Below, piece by piece: positions 16,791-26,796 of a stretch of 64,000 bases of DNA (its first letter is position 1; every line of letters begins with the position of its first letter). Position numbers and translations under genes: made by a program. The stretch comes from Nonomuraea endophytica. GTDB lineage: Bacteria > Actinomycetota > Actinomycetes > Streptosporangiales > Streptosporangiaceae. The notes beneath the pieces were generated by a model. The model did not search any database. It worked only from the letters and a program-made list of their open reading frames with translations, and had not been told where the DNA came from. The stretch lies in the NCBI RefSeq assembly GCF_014203235.1, contig NZ_JACHIN010000005.1, forward strand, positions 186,001 through 250,000, read 5' to 3'.

Positions 16791-17909
16791 ATGGCGGGAT
16801 TGCGGACGGCACGGCGTCTGCTCGTGGGCGGGGCCGCCCTGGCCGCGGCCGGATGGGCGCTGCGGGACGTGCCGGCCGAGCTCGGGGTACGGCCACTGGT
16901 GTCGGGGCCCGAGCGGGCGGCCAGGATGCGGCGCTCGCCGCAGTTCAAGGACGGGACGTTCTTCAACCCGATGCCCGAGCCGACCCAGACGGGCCGGCCC
17001 GACCCCAGCATGCTGGCGGAGCTGACGCGCGACAGGACCCAGCGCAGGCCGGCCGGGCTGATCCCGGTGCTGACGCCGCCGTCGGGCGAGCCGGCCGCCG
17101 AGGGTCTTCGGGCCATCTGGTACGGCCACGCCTCCACGCTGATCGAGATCGAGGGCAAGCGGGTCCTGTTCGACCCGATCTGGAGCAACCGCCCGTCGCC
17201 CTCACAGCTCGTGGGCCCGAGGCGCCACCACCCGGTGCCGGTCGAGCTGGGCCAGCTGCCCCAGGTGGACGCGATCGTGATCTCGCACGACCACTACGAC
17301 CACCTGGACATGGCGACGGTGCGCCGGCTGACCAGCTCGCAGAAGGCGCCGTTCCTGGTGCCGCTGGGCATCGGGGCGCACCTGGAGCGCTGGGGCGTGC
17401 CGCTGTTCCGGATCATCGAGCTGGACTGGGACGAGGAGGCGGTGGTCGCCGGGCTGCGTTTCGTCTCCACGGCCGCCCGGCACTTCTCCGGCCGCTCGCT
17501 GACCCGCAACGACACGCTGTGGGGCTCGTGGGTGGTGGCCGGCCGGGACAAGCGCGTCTTCTACGCCGGCGACTCCGGCTACTTCGAGGGCTACAAGGGC
17601 ATCGGCGCCGCGCACGGCCCGTTCGACCTGGCCCTGATGCCCATCGGCGCCTACAGCCCGGCCTGGCCGGACATCCACATGAACCCGGAGGAGGCGGTCA
17701 ACGCCACCATCGACCTCGGCGCGACGCTGATGCTGCCGGTGCACTGGGCGACGTTCACGCTGGCGCTGCACCCGTGGGGCGAGCCGGTCGACCGGTTGTG
17801 GCGCGAGGCCAAGGCGCGCGAGGTCAAGATCGTGGTGCCGCGTCCGGGCGAGCTCGTCGACACCGCCGACGCGCCGGCCCTGGACACCTGGTGGGAGATG
17901 CTCGCCTAG
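16791..17909 (+). CDS. metallo-beta-lactamase-fold hydrolase (NAPE-PLD/UlaG-like)
   Basis: A 372-aa protein with an N-terminal hydrophobic segment (LLVGGAALAAAGWAL) that may be a signal anchor. The hydrolase domain has YGHASTLIEIEGKRVLFDPIWSNR at the start, the dinuclear zinc motif SHDHYDHLD (HxHxDH), a His in ARHFSGRS, an Asp in YAGDSGYFEG, and the late PVHWATF. This layout is that of the group containing NAPE-phospholipase D and bacterial MBL-fold exopolysaccharide or lipid hydrolases. Substrate unknown. The ATG at 16791 has AAGGAG spaced 7 nt. A short palindromic AT-rich element lies upstream. Confidence 0.9.
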   Translation: MAGLRTARRLLVGGAALAAAGWALRDVPAELGVRPLVSGPERAARMRRSPQFKDGTFFNPMPEPTQTGRPDPSMLAELTRDRTQRRPAGLIPVLTPPSGEPAAEGLRAIWYGHASTLIEIEGKRVLFDPIWSNRPSPSQLVGPRRHHPVPVELGQLPQVDAIVISHDHYDHLDMATVRRLTSSQKAPFLVPLGIGAHLERWGVPLFRIIELDWDEEAVVAGLRFVSTAARHFSGRSLTRNDTLWGSWVVAGRDKRVFYAGDSGYFEGYKGIGAAHGPFDLALMPIGAYSPAWPDIHMNPEEAVNATIDLGATLMLPVHWATFTLALHPWGEPVDRLWREAKAREVKIVVPRPGELVDTADAPALDTWWEMLA

Positions 17910-17983
17910 ACCGCTGAGGGCGGCGGCGGCCTGGTCCGAATCCTGCCAGTGCCGCGGGGCGGGCGCTGCTTGGCTGGACTCCC

Positions 17984-19132
17984 ATGTCCACCACACCACT
18001 CGTTCGATGGCTCGCCGTCGCCGCCCTCACGCTGGGCATCTTCAGCATCGTCACCAGCGAGATCCTGCCCATCGGCCTGCTGACCGCCATCGGCGCCGAC
18101 TTCGGTCTCACCGACGGCGTCACCGGGCTGACGATGACGCTGCCCGGCATCGTGGCCGCGCTCGCCGCCCCGGCGCTCACGCTGGCCACGGCCCGCCTGG
18201 ACCGCCGGGTGATGCTGGTCGCGATGATGGCGCTGCTGGCCGCCGCCGACGTGCTGGCCGCGGCCGCGTGGTCCTACGAGGCGATGCTGGTCTCCCGGGT
18301 TCTCGTCGGGCTCACGATCGGCGGGTTCTGGTCCGTGGGCGCGGGCCTGGCCGGGCGACTCGTGCCGCCCGCCGCCGTGGGCACCGCGACGGCGCTGATC
18401 TTCTCCGCGGTGCCGCTGGGCTCGGTGCTGGGCGTGCCCGCCGGGACGCTCATCGGCCACGCCGCGGGCTGGCGGGCGGCCTTCGCCGTACTGGCGGGGC
18501 TGGCCCTGCTCGTCCTGGTGGCGCTGCTGGTCCTGCTCCCGCCGCTGCCCGCCGACCGGATCACCGCCGCCGGGACGCTGGCGGCCCTGCTGCGCCGCCG
18601 AGGCACCGCGATCGCCCTGCTGGCCACGTTCCTGGTCGTCCTGGCCCACTTCGGCTCCTACACCTACGTGACGCCGTTCCTGGAGCAGGTCACGGGGCTG
18701 CACCCGGCCGCCGTCAGCTCCGTCCTCCTCCTGTACGGCGCCGCGGGCGTGGCCGGGAACTTCGTCGCGGGCAGGACGGTCACCGCCCACCCCCGCGCCA
18801 CTTTCACCGCGGCCGGCGCCCTCATCGCGGCGGCCACCCTGCTGCTTCCCGTCGTCGGCGGCACGACCGGCGGCGCGGTCGCCCTGCTGGCCCTGTGGGG
18901 CCTGGCCTACGGCGCCGTCCCGGTCTGCTCGCAGGCCTGGTTCGCCCGCGCCGCCCCCGACGCGCCGGAGGCGGCCACGGTCGTGTTCACCAGCTCGTTC
19001 CAGGCCACGTTCGCGCTCGGCGCGCTGGCCGGCGGCATGGTCGTGGACACGCTGGGCGTCAACGCCGTGATGCTCTGCGCCGGTGTGGCCGCGCTCGCGA
19101 TGGCCGCGTCCCTGTGGGCGCTCACCCGCTAG
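17984..19132 (+). CDS. MFS transporter, DHA1 efflux type
   Basis: A 382-aa membrane protein with 12 predicted hydrophobic segments. It belongs to the drug:H+ antiporter-1 branch (AraJ/YdhP/NepI-like). The N-terminal ILPIGLLTAIGADFGLTDG and the motif-C-like SAVPLGSVLGVPAGTLIGHAAGWRAAF in the fifth helix are typical of exporters. The exported compound cannot be told. Start ATG at 17984. It is convergent with exonuclease III and the two 3' ends overlap by 11 bp, so transcription of one may interfere with the other. Confidence 0.9.
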   Translation: MSTTPLVRWLAVAALTLGIFSIVTSEILPIGLLTAIGADFGLTDGVTGLTMTLPGIVAALAAPALTLATARLDRRVMLVAMMALLAAADVLAAAAWSYEAMLVSRVLVGLTIGGFWSVGAGLAGRLVPPAAVGTATALIFSAVPLGSVLGVPAGTLIGHAAGWRAAFAVLAGLALLVLVALLVLLPPLPADRITAAGTLAALLRRRGTAIALLATFLVVLAHFGSYTYVTPFLEQVTGLHPAAVSSVLLLYGAAGVAGNFVAGRTVTAHPRATFTAAGALIAAATLLLPVVGGTTGGAVALLALWGLAYGAVPVCSQAWFARAAPDAPEAATVVFTSSFQATFALGALAGGMVVDTLGVNAVMLCAGVAALAMAASLWALTR

Positions 19133-20000
19133 GCGCCTGCGGCAGCTTCACCGATCCGCGTTTGGGGGCGGGCGCCGAGGGCGGCGGCACGACCGGCCCG
19201 ATGTCGCCGTCGGGCGCCTCGTCCAGGTCCACGATCACCGGCGCGTGGTCGCTCGGCCCGGTGCCCTTGCGCGCGTGCCGGTCGACCCAGGCCGCCCGCA
19301 CCCGCCCGGCGACCGGATCGGAGGCCAGCACCAGGTCGATGCGCATGCCGAGGTCCTTGTGGAACATGCCCGCCCGGTAGTCCCAGTAGGTGAACACCCG
19401 TTCCTCCGGCCACCGCTCGCGCACCACGTCGTGCAGCCCCAGCTCGCGCAATTCGGCCAGCGCGGCCCGTTCCGGCGCGGTCACGTGGGTCTGCCCCTCG
19501 TAGGCGGCCGGGTCGAAGACGTCGGCGTCGGCGGGCGCGATGTTCACGTCGCCGCACACCATCGCCTCCTCCGGCCCGAGCCGCACCACCTCGCGCAGCG
19601 CGGCCAGCCATTCGAGCTTGTACCGGTAGTGGTCGGAGTCCGGTGTGCGCCCGTTCGGCACGTACACCGAGTGCACCCGCACTCCCCCGCAGGTCGCCGC
19701 CACCGCCCGCGCCTCCTGGTGCGGGAAGCCGGGCGCGCCGGCCACGCCGGTGACCACGTCGTCGAGGCCCGCTCTGGACAGGATCGCCACGCCGTTCCAG
19801 CGGGGCTCGCCGTGCGCGGCCACCTCGTAGCCGCGGCGGGCCAGCTCCTCGCCGAGCAGGTCGGCGAAGGCCTGGTCGGCCAGCTTGGTCTCCTGAAGGC
19901 AGACGACGTCGGGGCGGCGCTGATCCAGCCAGGGAAGGAGGCGGGGCAGCCGCTGTTTGACCGAGTTCACGTTCCAGGTCGCTACTCGCACCCGATCCAC
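19122..20000 (-). CDS. xthA: exodeoxyribonuclease III
   Basis: A 292-aa member of the AP endonuclease/exonuclease III family, acting in base-excision repair on abasic sites and 3'-blocked ends. Conserved blocks are ATWNVNSVKQRL, VVCLQETKL, a metal-site YVPNGR, GDVNIAPADADVF, the DYRAGMFHKDLGMRIDL region, and the catalytic SDHAPVIVDL near the end. The last 25 residues form a Pro-rich tail beyond the usual fold. GTG start at 20000. Its promoter lies in the 79-bp divergent spacer shared with the STAND gene. Confidence 0.95.
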   Translation of the reverse strand: MDRVRVATWNVNSVKQRLPRLLPWLDQRRPDVVCLQETKLADQAFADLLGEELARRGYEVAAHGEPRWNGVAILSRAGLDDVVTGVAGAPGFPHQEARAVAATCGGVRVHSVYVPNGRTPDSDHYRYKLEWLAALREVVRLGPEEAMVCGDVNIAPADADVFDPAAYEGQTHVTAPERAALAELRELGLHDVVRERWPEERVFTYWDYRAGMFHKDLGMRIDLVLASDPVAGRVRAAWVDRHARKGTGPSDHAPVIVDLDEAPDGDIGPVVPPPSAPAPKRGSVKLPQAPSG

Positions 20001-20079
20001 GATATCCGGGATTCACGATCAGCTCTCCCCGGGCAAACCCCGGCTCATAGGCTGGTCTCCTTCACACTGCGGGAGAGCG

Positions 20080-23000
20080 ATGACCTTCGGATGTGCGGGA
20101 AAACTGCCTGATGAGGACGCCGGCTTCATCGGCCGGCTCGGCGTGCTCGCCACCCTCAGACGGCACGTGGCGGAGGCGCGCCTGGTCACGGTGACGGGCA
20201 TCGGCGGCGTCGGCAAGACCCGCACGGCGCTGCGCCTGGCCCACGAGAGGCGCGACCGTCACCAGGGCGGCGTCTGGTTCGCCGACGTGTCGGCGGTGAC
20301 GGACCCGTGCCTGGTCAGGCCCATGATCGAGGCGGCGCTGGGCACCGGTTCGCTGTCCGGATGGGCCGGTGGGCGGCGCGGGCTGCTGGTGCTCGACGGC
20401 TGCGAGCGGGTGGCGCCGGTCTGCGCCCAGGTCGCCGGGGAACTGCTGCGGGCGGCTCCCGGGCTGCACGTGCTGGTCACCAGCCGGGTGCCGCTGGGCG
20501 TACCGGATGAGCGGGTGGTCGCGCTGGCGCCGATGGAGACGGCGGGCGCCGACAACGAGGCCGTGCGGTTGTTCGCGGCCAGGGCCCGCGAGGTGCAGCC
20601 CGGCTTCGAGCTGGACGAGCTCACCGTCACCTCGGTCGCCGAGCTGTGCGCCCGCCTGGACGGCATCCCGCTGGCGATCGAGCTCGCCGCGCTGCGGCTG
20701 ACGAGCATGACGGTGAACGGCGTCGCCGCCGGGCTGAAGGACCGCTTCGCCCTGCTCACCGGACCGGCCGATGGCCGGAGCCTGCATGACTCCCTGACCC
20801 GCAGCTACGACCTGTGCGAGCCGGCCGAGCGCCTGCTCTGGGCCCAGCTGTCGGTCTTCGCCGGCGACTTCGACCTCGAGGCCGCCCGCTTCGTGTGCGG
20901 GGAGGAGATCGACGGCCTGGTCGAGGCCCTGGTCGACAAGTCAGTCCTGCTCATCAGGACCGACTACCCGGGCACCCGCTACAAGCTGCTCGGCACGCTC
21001 GCGGAGTACGGCGCGACGCGGCTGGACGACAGCCGCCAGATCCGCCACCGCCACCTGCTCTACTACCTCGGCCTCGCCACCCGCAGCGATCAGGACTGGT
21101 CAGGCCCGCGCCAGATGTACTGGTTCGAGCGCATGCGCCAGGAACACGACAACGTCCGGGTGGCGCTGGAGCACGCCCTGCACACCCCCGACGAGGCCGG
21201 GCTGGCGCTGAGACTGCTGTCGTCGCTCTGGTTCATGTGGGTGTGCTGTGGCTTCGCCGGTGAAGGCCGGAAATATCTGGAACGCGCGCTGGACGCCAAC
21301 CCCGAGCCGAGCCGGGAGCGCTGCAAGGCCATGTGGGTGCTGTCGTACGTGCGCAGCGCCCAGGGCGACAGCATGGGCGCGATGTCGATGGCCGAGCTGT
21401 GCGGTGAGGAAGCGCGGCAGATCAACGACACGAAGGCGATGATCCTGTCGTCCAAGATGCGGGGCACCGCCGCCCTGCTCCAGGGGGACCTGGAGCAGGC
21501 CAGCGAGCTGCTGGGGGTGGCGATCGAGTTCATCGCCGAGAGCGGGGAGCTCAACCCGGGCCTGCTGCCCGCCGTCGTCGAGCAGTCGATCGTGCTGACC
21601 AAACAGGGAGGGCTCGAAGAAGCGGAGTCGCTGCTGCTGGAGTGCCTGCTCACGTGCGAGGAACGGGGAGAGCTGTTCGTCGGGTCCTACGCGTACTGGG
21701 CCCTGGCGGACGCGCGGCTGGCCATGGGCCGGTGCCAGGCGGCACTGGACGACGTCCGGAAGGCACTGCGGCTCAAACGCCAGTTCCACGACATCCTGGG
21801 CATGCTGATCGCGCTGGAGACGGCCGCCGGAATCTACGCCGCGCTGGGGCAGCCCACGGTCTCGGTGCGCCTGCTCGGCGCGCTCGAGGAGAACTGGAAG
21901 GCCGCCGGCCTGCCGATGCTGGGCGCGCCGTGGCTCACCGACGACCACGAGGCGCTCACCCGGAAGTGCCGCGAGGCGCTGGGCGAGGACGCCTACCAGG
22001 AGGCGTTCGACTCCGGCATGCTGCTGGATCTGGCATGGGCGACCGCCTTGGCGCTGGGGACGCGTACCGCGGGCGAGCTGACGGAGCTGAAGATCAGGGT
22101 CGCCGACCCGGCGGGCGCCGCGCTCACCGAGGCCGCCGTCGAGCGGGTGGCGCGCGCCTTCGGCTTCACCATGCTGGTCGAGGAGGGCGACGGCGGAACC
22201 GCCTACGGCCTGAGGCCCCGCGACGACGGCGAGGACGTCCCGGCCGAGCAGCGCCTGGAGGAGATGGACAGCCGCCTGCGCGAGGATCCGCCCCGGGAGC
22301 CCTCGGTCGCCAGGCTGTTCACCGTGCTGCGGACCGCCGGTCCCGCCGTGGTGCTGATCGAGCGGACCCTCATCGTGCACGCCCAGGGAAAGATCACCAC
22401 CCGCCGCCTGTCATCGGCCGAGCAGGCGTTCCTGCACAGCCGCCCTCGGCTGTTCGACGATCCGGACGGGCTGGTGGCCGAGTTCCGGCAGCTCGCGGCG
22501 GAATCGGCGGTGGACGCCTCCCCGCAGCCCGGACGCGACTACGACCAGGGGATCGCCGCGGAACTCGGCGTCCCCGTCGCGGTCGCCATCAAGGGGTGGG
22601 GCGACCCGGAAGGCCTGGAGATCACGCTGAACACCCCGGTCTGGACCAAACGGGGCTACACCGACTGCAGCCTCGCGGCGCTCCTGATCAAACCGCTCCC
22701 GGGCACCAGCACGCCGCCGCGCAAGGTGATCGCGAAGGTGTGCCCGCCGGGCCCGCTCTCTCGTGAATACTCCCGTCACCGGCTCGCCCTGGAGGTGAGC
22801 GTGCCGGGTTTCCGCGACAAGCACCTTGTCGGCCTGCTGCCTCATCCGCCGTACATCGCCCGACACCGGCGGGTATGTCTACTTCCAGGAGCCCGCCGGC
22901 GGAAGCCTCACCGACATGGTGCAGATGGCCGAGCTGAGCGCGCCTCACGAGCTCGTCCCGGTGTTCCAGCGCGTCATCAGAGGCGTCATGTCCGAGTGGA

Positions 23001-23752
23001 ACCCGTACCCGCCCGAGGTGCACGCGGACCTGGATTCGGAGGGATACCTGCGCGCCGAACTGGGCGCCCGGTTCGGCGACGGCGCGAAGCTGCACACCTG
23101 GGCACGCGAGTGCGGGCTGCTGGAGCCGGAGCGGAGCTGGATCTGGTTCTCCGGCGACCGGTCCGCGAAAGTGCTGCCCAACCCCCTGGCCATGGTCGCC
23201 GGGACCGTCGTCGGCCGCCACCATGTCCAGCACCTGCGGGGCTTCTCCCATGGCGACCTCCACCAAGGAAACGTCCTGGTCCCCCGCGCGCACACGGGCG
23301 AGCTCAAACCCGATCTGTTCCGGCTCATCGACCTGACCACGTTCGAGAAGGCCGCTTCGCTGTCCCGGGACCCGGCGGAGCTGGTTCTGTCGCTCATCGC
23401 CAAGCAGATCCCGCAGCCCCGGGAGTCCCTGCTCGACCTGATCGCGCGGGGCAAGGGGAAAGACAACCTGGTGGCGCCCCTGGTCCGCGTCCTGTACGAC
23501 GACAAGCTCGTGCCCCAGGGCTTCCGCGACGACTGGCGCCACCAGCTCCTGCTCTCCCTGCTGGCCGCCGCGCTGACCCACTGCACCTTCGCCGACGTGG
23601 ACGAGCACCTCAAGTGGTGGTTCTTCCGGCTGGCCGCCCGGTGTGGCGCCGCGTATCTGCGGAGCACCTCGTCGTGGGAACCGTCCGAGACGGCGGTGCC
23701 CCAGCAGCTTCGGCTGGAGCACATGCGGGGCTTCGAGATGCGTAAACGCTGA
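20080..23752 (+). pseudogene. STAND NTPase-TPR-kinase-like fusion, interrupted by one frameshift
   Basis: The first part, from ATG 20080, is an AfsR/NB-ARC-type STAND NTPase: Walker A GIGGVGKT (residues 40-47), Walker B LLVLDGCE (102-109), sensor LVTSR, GIPLAIELAA (195-204), then TPR-like helices to about residue 660. After a less clear region a kinase-like N-lobe appears, with a beta-3 lysine in VIAKVCP near residue 885. The frame then breaks. One extra C in the CCC at 22859-22861 moves the sequence into the next frame, which continues with the hinge GGYVYFQEPAGGSL, the phosphotransferase loop HGDLHQGNVL and LIDLTTFE, ending at 23752. Removing one C gives about 1,223 aa. It may be a true mutation, an assembly error or recoding. 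Confidence 0.75.
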
Positions 23753-23778
23753 ACGCGTCTTTTTGCACACTCTTCGGC

Positions 23779-23804
23779 TGAACCCGGGCGGTGCCCGCCC
23801 CGTA
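23779..23804 (+). promoter_or_regulatory. possible ECF-sigma promoter for the CHRD gene
   Basis: TGAACC at 23779-23784 and CGTA at 23801-23804 are separated by 16 nt. This resembles actinobacterial ECF promoters (GAAC, N16-17, CGTN). It ends 44 nt before the CHRD start codon. The match is short and could be chance. Confidence 0.25.
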
Positions 23805-23848
23805 CAACCGGGCGCTACCACCCAGCACCCTCAGCCAAAGGATCGATC

Positions 23849-24745
23849 ATGAAGAAGCTCGTCGTCTCCGGCCTGGCCGTGGCCGCCGCCCTGACCGCCT
23901 CCTCCCTGGTCACCGCCCCCGCGCAGGCCACCACCACCCCGGTCTACTTCGCCGCCACGCTCACCGGCGCCAACGAGGTTCCCACGCCGGGCCAGAAGGT
24001 CGGCGACCGCGACGGCCGGGCCGTCGCCGTCTTCCGCATCCACGGCAGCCGGGTCGACTACGCCATCCGCTGGAACCGGGTGGCCGCGCCGACCGCGTTC
24101 CACATCCACCAGGGCAGGGCCGGCAGGAACGGCGAGGTGAAGATCCCGTTCTTCGGCGCCGCGCTGCCCGGCAACCTCACCGCCGTCAAGGGCACGGTGA
24201 CCGTCAACGACAGCGCCCTGCTGCGCCGCATCATCGGAACGCCCAGGAACTGGTACGCCAACCTGCACACCGCCGAGTTCGGCGGCGGCGCCGTGCGCGC
24301 CCAGCTTCAGCGCATCCGCCCGGTCGCCCTGGACTCCGTGCTCGCCTACGGCTCCGGCCGTACGCTGACGTCGGTGGCGACCGGCGCGCAGGAAGTGCCC
24401 GCCCCCGGCACGAAGGTCGGCGACCGGGACGGCCGCGCCGCGTGGCTGGTGTGGGCCCGGGGCACCCGGGTGGCGTTCGCCACCGCCTGGTCCAGGATCG
24501 GCGCGCCCACCAACGGCCACATCCACCGCGGCGCCAGGGGCAAGAACGGCCCGGTCGTGGCCGACTTCTTCGGCGATCCGAAGGGCCTGCCCGCCTCGAT
24601 CAACGGTGTGGCCGGCGCGACGACCGCCAAGGCCGCCGTGGTGCGGGGCATCAACAGGAACCCGAAGAACTGGTACACGAACCTGCACACGCAGGAGTTC
24701 CCCGGCGGCGCGGTGCGCGGCCAGCTCCACCGCGGTGGCTGGTAG
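23849..24745 (+). CDS. secreted protein with two CHRD domains
   Basis: A 298-aa exported protein. It has a Sec signal peptide (KKLVVSGLAVAAALTASSLVTAPAQA) followed by two tandem CHRD domains, about 30-150 and 160-295. Each begins with an A-x-L-T/TGAQEVPxPG-type strand and ends NWYxNLHTxEFxGGAVRxQL, the hallmark of bacterial CHRD. The domain is also found in animal chordin; in bacteria its role is unknown, probably extracellular binding. The ATG at 23849 has AAAGGA 9 nt upstream. It ends six bases before the convergent pirin gene. Confidence 0.92.
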   Translation: MKKLVVSGLAVAAALTASSLVTAPAQATTTPVYFAATLTGANEVPTPGQKVGDRDGRAVAVFRIHGSRVDYAIRWNRVAAPTAFHIHQGRAGRNGEVKIPFFGAALPGNLTAVKGTVTVNDSALLRRIIGTPRNWYANLHTAEFGGGAVRAQLQRIRPVALDSVLAYGSGRTLTSVATGAQEVPAPGTKVGDRDGRAAWLVWARGTRVAFATAWSRIGAPTNGHIHRGARGKNGPVVADFFGDPKGLPASINGVAGATTAKAAVVRGINRNPKNWYTNLHTQEFPGGAVRGQLHRGGW

Positions 24746-24751
24746 CCCCCG

Positions 24752-25672
24752 TCAGCGCACCCGCCCTCGCGGCTTCAGCCGGATGCCCGGCAGCTCGGGG
24801 GCGGGCAGCGGCGCGCCGTCGAACCCGCGCACCTCGCCGAAGCCACTGCCTTCCATCCATTCCTTGCGATAGGCGGCGATGTCGTCATGGGATCGTCCGA
24901 CGAAGTTCCACCACATGACGATCTCCTCCGCGAACGGCTCGCCGCCGATCAGCAGCACCCGTCCGCGTCCCTCCAGCACGATCCGCTCCCGGCCGGGCGG
25001 CAGGTAGAGCAGCGGGCCGTCCGGCACCTGCGTGACCGCGCCGTCGAGCAGCAGCAGCCCGTGCTCGAACCCCGGCTCGACCGGCAGCTCGGCCCGGCCG
25101 TCCACCGCGACCTCCGCGCCGGTCAGCGGCGAGTAGGCGGTGGCGGGGGACGGTCCGCCCATCAGCACGCGGGAGCGGTATTCCGGCCCTTCCAGCACCG
25201 GCAGGTCCGCGTGGTGCTCGAACGCCGGTTGCACGCCCCGATGTTGCTCGGGCAGCGCCACCCACAGCTGCACCCCGTGCAGCGTGCCGCCCTCGGCGGA
25301 CTCCTCGGAATGCGAGATGCCGCGTCCGGCGGTCATCAGGTTGAGCTGACCCGGCTGGACCGCCCGCAGGCTGCCGAGGCTGTCGCGGTGCAGCACCTCG
25401 CCCTCGACCAGCCAGCTCACGGTCTGCAGCCCGGTGTGCGGGTGGGGCGGCACCCGCATCGCCGCCGTCTCGGGGCCGTAGGCGTCGACGAAGCACCAGG
25501 CGCCGATCATGCGCCGCCGTACGTGGGGAAGGGTGCGGGTCACGGTCATCGCGCGCGGCCCGCCCAGCGGGACCGCGCGGCCGGTCAGCAGCTCCGTCTG
25601 ACCCGCGTCGTCCGCCGCGCAGACGACCTCCTGCGGGTCGCGCTCCAGGTTGCTCACATGTTGACGGTACAC
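24752..25672 (-). CDS. pirin family protein
   Basis: A 306-aa bicupin of the pirin family. The N-terminal cupin carries the metal motif PPHPHTGLQTVSWL with the following LVEGEVLHRDSLG, then QPGQLNLMTAGRGISHSE, with three His and a Glu as iron ligands. The C-terminal cupin lacks obvious ligands, as usual. Bacterial pirins include quercetin dioxygenases and redox sensors. The tail EIVMWWNFVGRSHDDIAAYRKEW is also typical. Start is GTG 25672 or the in-frame GTG at 25657; neither has a strong Shine-Dalgarno. It begins 16 nt after the coiled-coil protein gene and could be read from it. Confidence 0.92.
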   Translation of the reverse strand: MYRQHVSNLERDPQEVVCAADDAGQTELLTGRAVPLGGPRAMTVTRTLPHVRRRMIGAWCFVDAYGPETAAMRVPPHPHTGLQTVSWLVEGEVLHRDSLGSLRAVQPGQLNLMTAGRGISHSEESAEGGTLHGVQLWVALPEQHRGVQPAFEHHADLPVLEGPEYRSRVLMGGPSPATAYSPLTGAEVAVDGRAELPVEPGFEHGLLLLDGAVTQVPDGPLLYLPPGRERIVLEGRGRVLLIGGEPFAEEIVMWWNFVGRSHDDIAAYRKEWMEGSGFGEVRGFDGAPLPAPELPGIRLKPRGRVR

Positions 25673-25688
25673 GCGCCGGTGGGTGTTC

Positions 25689-26687
25689 TCAGTAGACCGA
25701 GATGTGGGGGTGGTCGTAGTGGTTGGCGGTGGTGCCGCCCCGGTCGGTCATGGTGCGCCACTGGCCGTTGCGCACGTGCCAGATGCGCTGGCGGTAGATC
25801 ACGTACATGATGCCGAGGCGCTTGGCGTTCTTGACGACCCACGCGCAGATCTCGTTGCCGCGGGCGATCTCGGCGGCTGAGGGCATGGCGCCGCCCCGGC
25901 TGAGCATGAAGTCGCAGGCCCGGCCGAGCGGGTGCTCGCCGCCGTCGCGGATCGAGCGGTAGCAGCCGATGCCGAACGGCACCTCGAAGCGCTCCTGGAC
26001 GAGCTGCTTGACCAGGCGCATGCGCGGGGTGATGTTGTCCTCGCCGGCGGGCAGCTGCGGGACGAAGGTGCCGTCGCGGCGGGCGCCGGGCACGTCGTGA
26101 AGCTGCTCGATCTTGTCGCGCATCTTCGCGATCAGCTTCTCGGCCTTCTTCTTGCGGTCCTCCAGGTCCTCGACGGTCGCGCGCAGCTCCTCCTCCTGGG
26201 CCGCCGACTCCTCCTGGGCGCGCTGGAGCTCATCGCGTACCTGGGCGAACCCCCGCAGTCGGGCGTTCTGGACGTCGACCATGTGGCGGTTGAGCGCGAG
26301 CCTGTTGAGCAGGGACTCCGGGTCGCCGCCGCCGCTGAACATGTTGGCCAGGTTGGGCTCGCCGCTGATGTACTGGGTGGTGCCCATGAGGCGGAGGTTG
26401 GTGGCCTCGCGGTCGTAGACGGCCTGGGCGCCCTTGAAGCGTTCGCGGGCGGCCTTCTCGGTCTTGTCGACCTTCTGCAGCTCGACGCGGGTGCTGTAGT
26501 AGTCGGTGATGAGCTTGTCCGACTCCTTCTGGAGGGCGGCCAGCTCTCTCTTCAGCTGCTTCACCGTCGGCTTGGGCTTGGCCGAGGCCGGTATCGGGGC
26601 CACGGCGAGCGCCAGCGCCGCCGCCAGCGCGGCGAGTTTTCTCCACAGCGGCCCGCGCCGCACGCCAGCGGGTGACGCAACCGCCAC
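25689..26687 (-). CDS. secreted coiled-coil protein with ARB_07466-like C-terminal domain
   Basis: A 332-aa exported protein. The signal peptide is at residues 14-36 (LAALAAALALAVAPIPASA). Residues 40-200 are charged heptads (LKRELAALQKESDKL, ELQRAQEESAAQEEELRATVEDLEDRKKKAEKL) that form a long coiled coil like that of RipA and other cell-wall hydrolases. The C-terminal 110 residues (CYRSIRDGGEHPLGRACDFML, NAKRLGIMYVIYRQRIWH, DHPHISVY) match the ARB_07466 C-terminal domain, whose HxxGxxCD and HPHIS pattern recalls LAS-type zinc peptidases. Cell-wall remodelling is a plausible role. The GTG at 26687 has GAAGGAG upstream. Confidence 0.85.
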   Translation of the reverse strand: MAVASPAGVRRGPLWRKLAALAAALALAVAPIPASAKPKPTVKQLKRELAALQKESDKLITDYYSTRVELQKVDKTEKAARERFKGAQAVYDREATNLRLMGTTQYISGEPNLANMFSGGGDPESLLNRLALNRHMVDVQNARLRGFAQVRDELQRAQEESAAQEEELRATVEDLEDRKKKAEKLIAKMRDKIEQLHDVPGARRDGTFVPQLPAGEDNITPRMRLVKQLVQERFEVPFGIGCYRSIRDGGEHPLGRACDFMLSRGGAMPSAAEIARGNEICAWVVKNAKRLGIMYVIYRQRIWHVRNGQWRTMTDRGGTTANHYDHPHISVY

Positions 26688-26796
26688 GCTTCTCCTTCGA
26701 CCGAGCCCACGGGCGGTCGCCGTTCCTTAACCGCAGGCCGGGGGGCGCCCTCTGTCCGATCGAAGATAGTAGGGGATAGCGGCCGTTGAGGTGCAA

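Noticed and set aside
22826..23752. A separate gene starting with TTG at 22826
   Set aside because: Its first dozen residues have no sense in that frame, there is no Shine-Dalgarno, and the fold continuity with the upstream N-lobe favours one interrupted gene.
26688..26796. Possible c-di-AMP (ydaO-type) riboswitch before the secreted coiled-coil protein
   Set aside because: Such riboswitches often precede cell-wall hydrolases, but I do not find the conserved GGGACC and GGGTGAA-like blocks, only a small hairpin.
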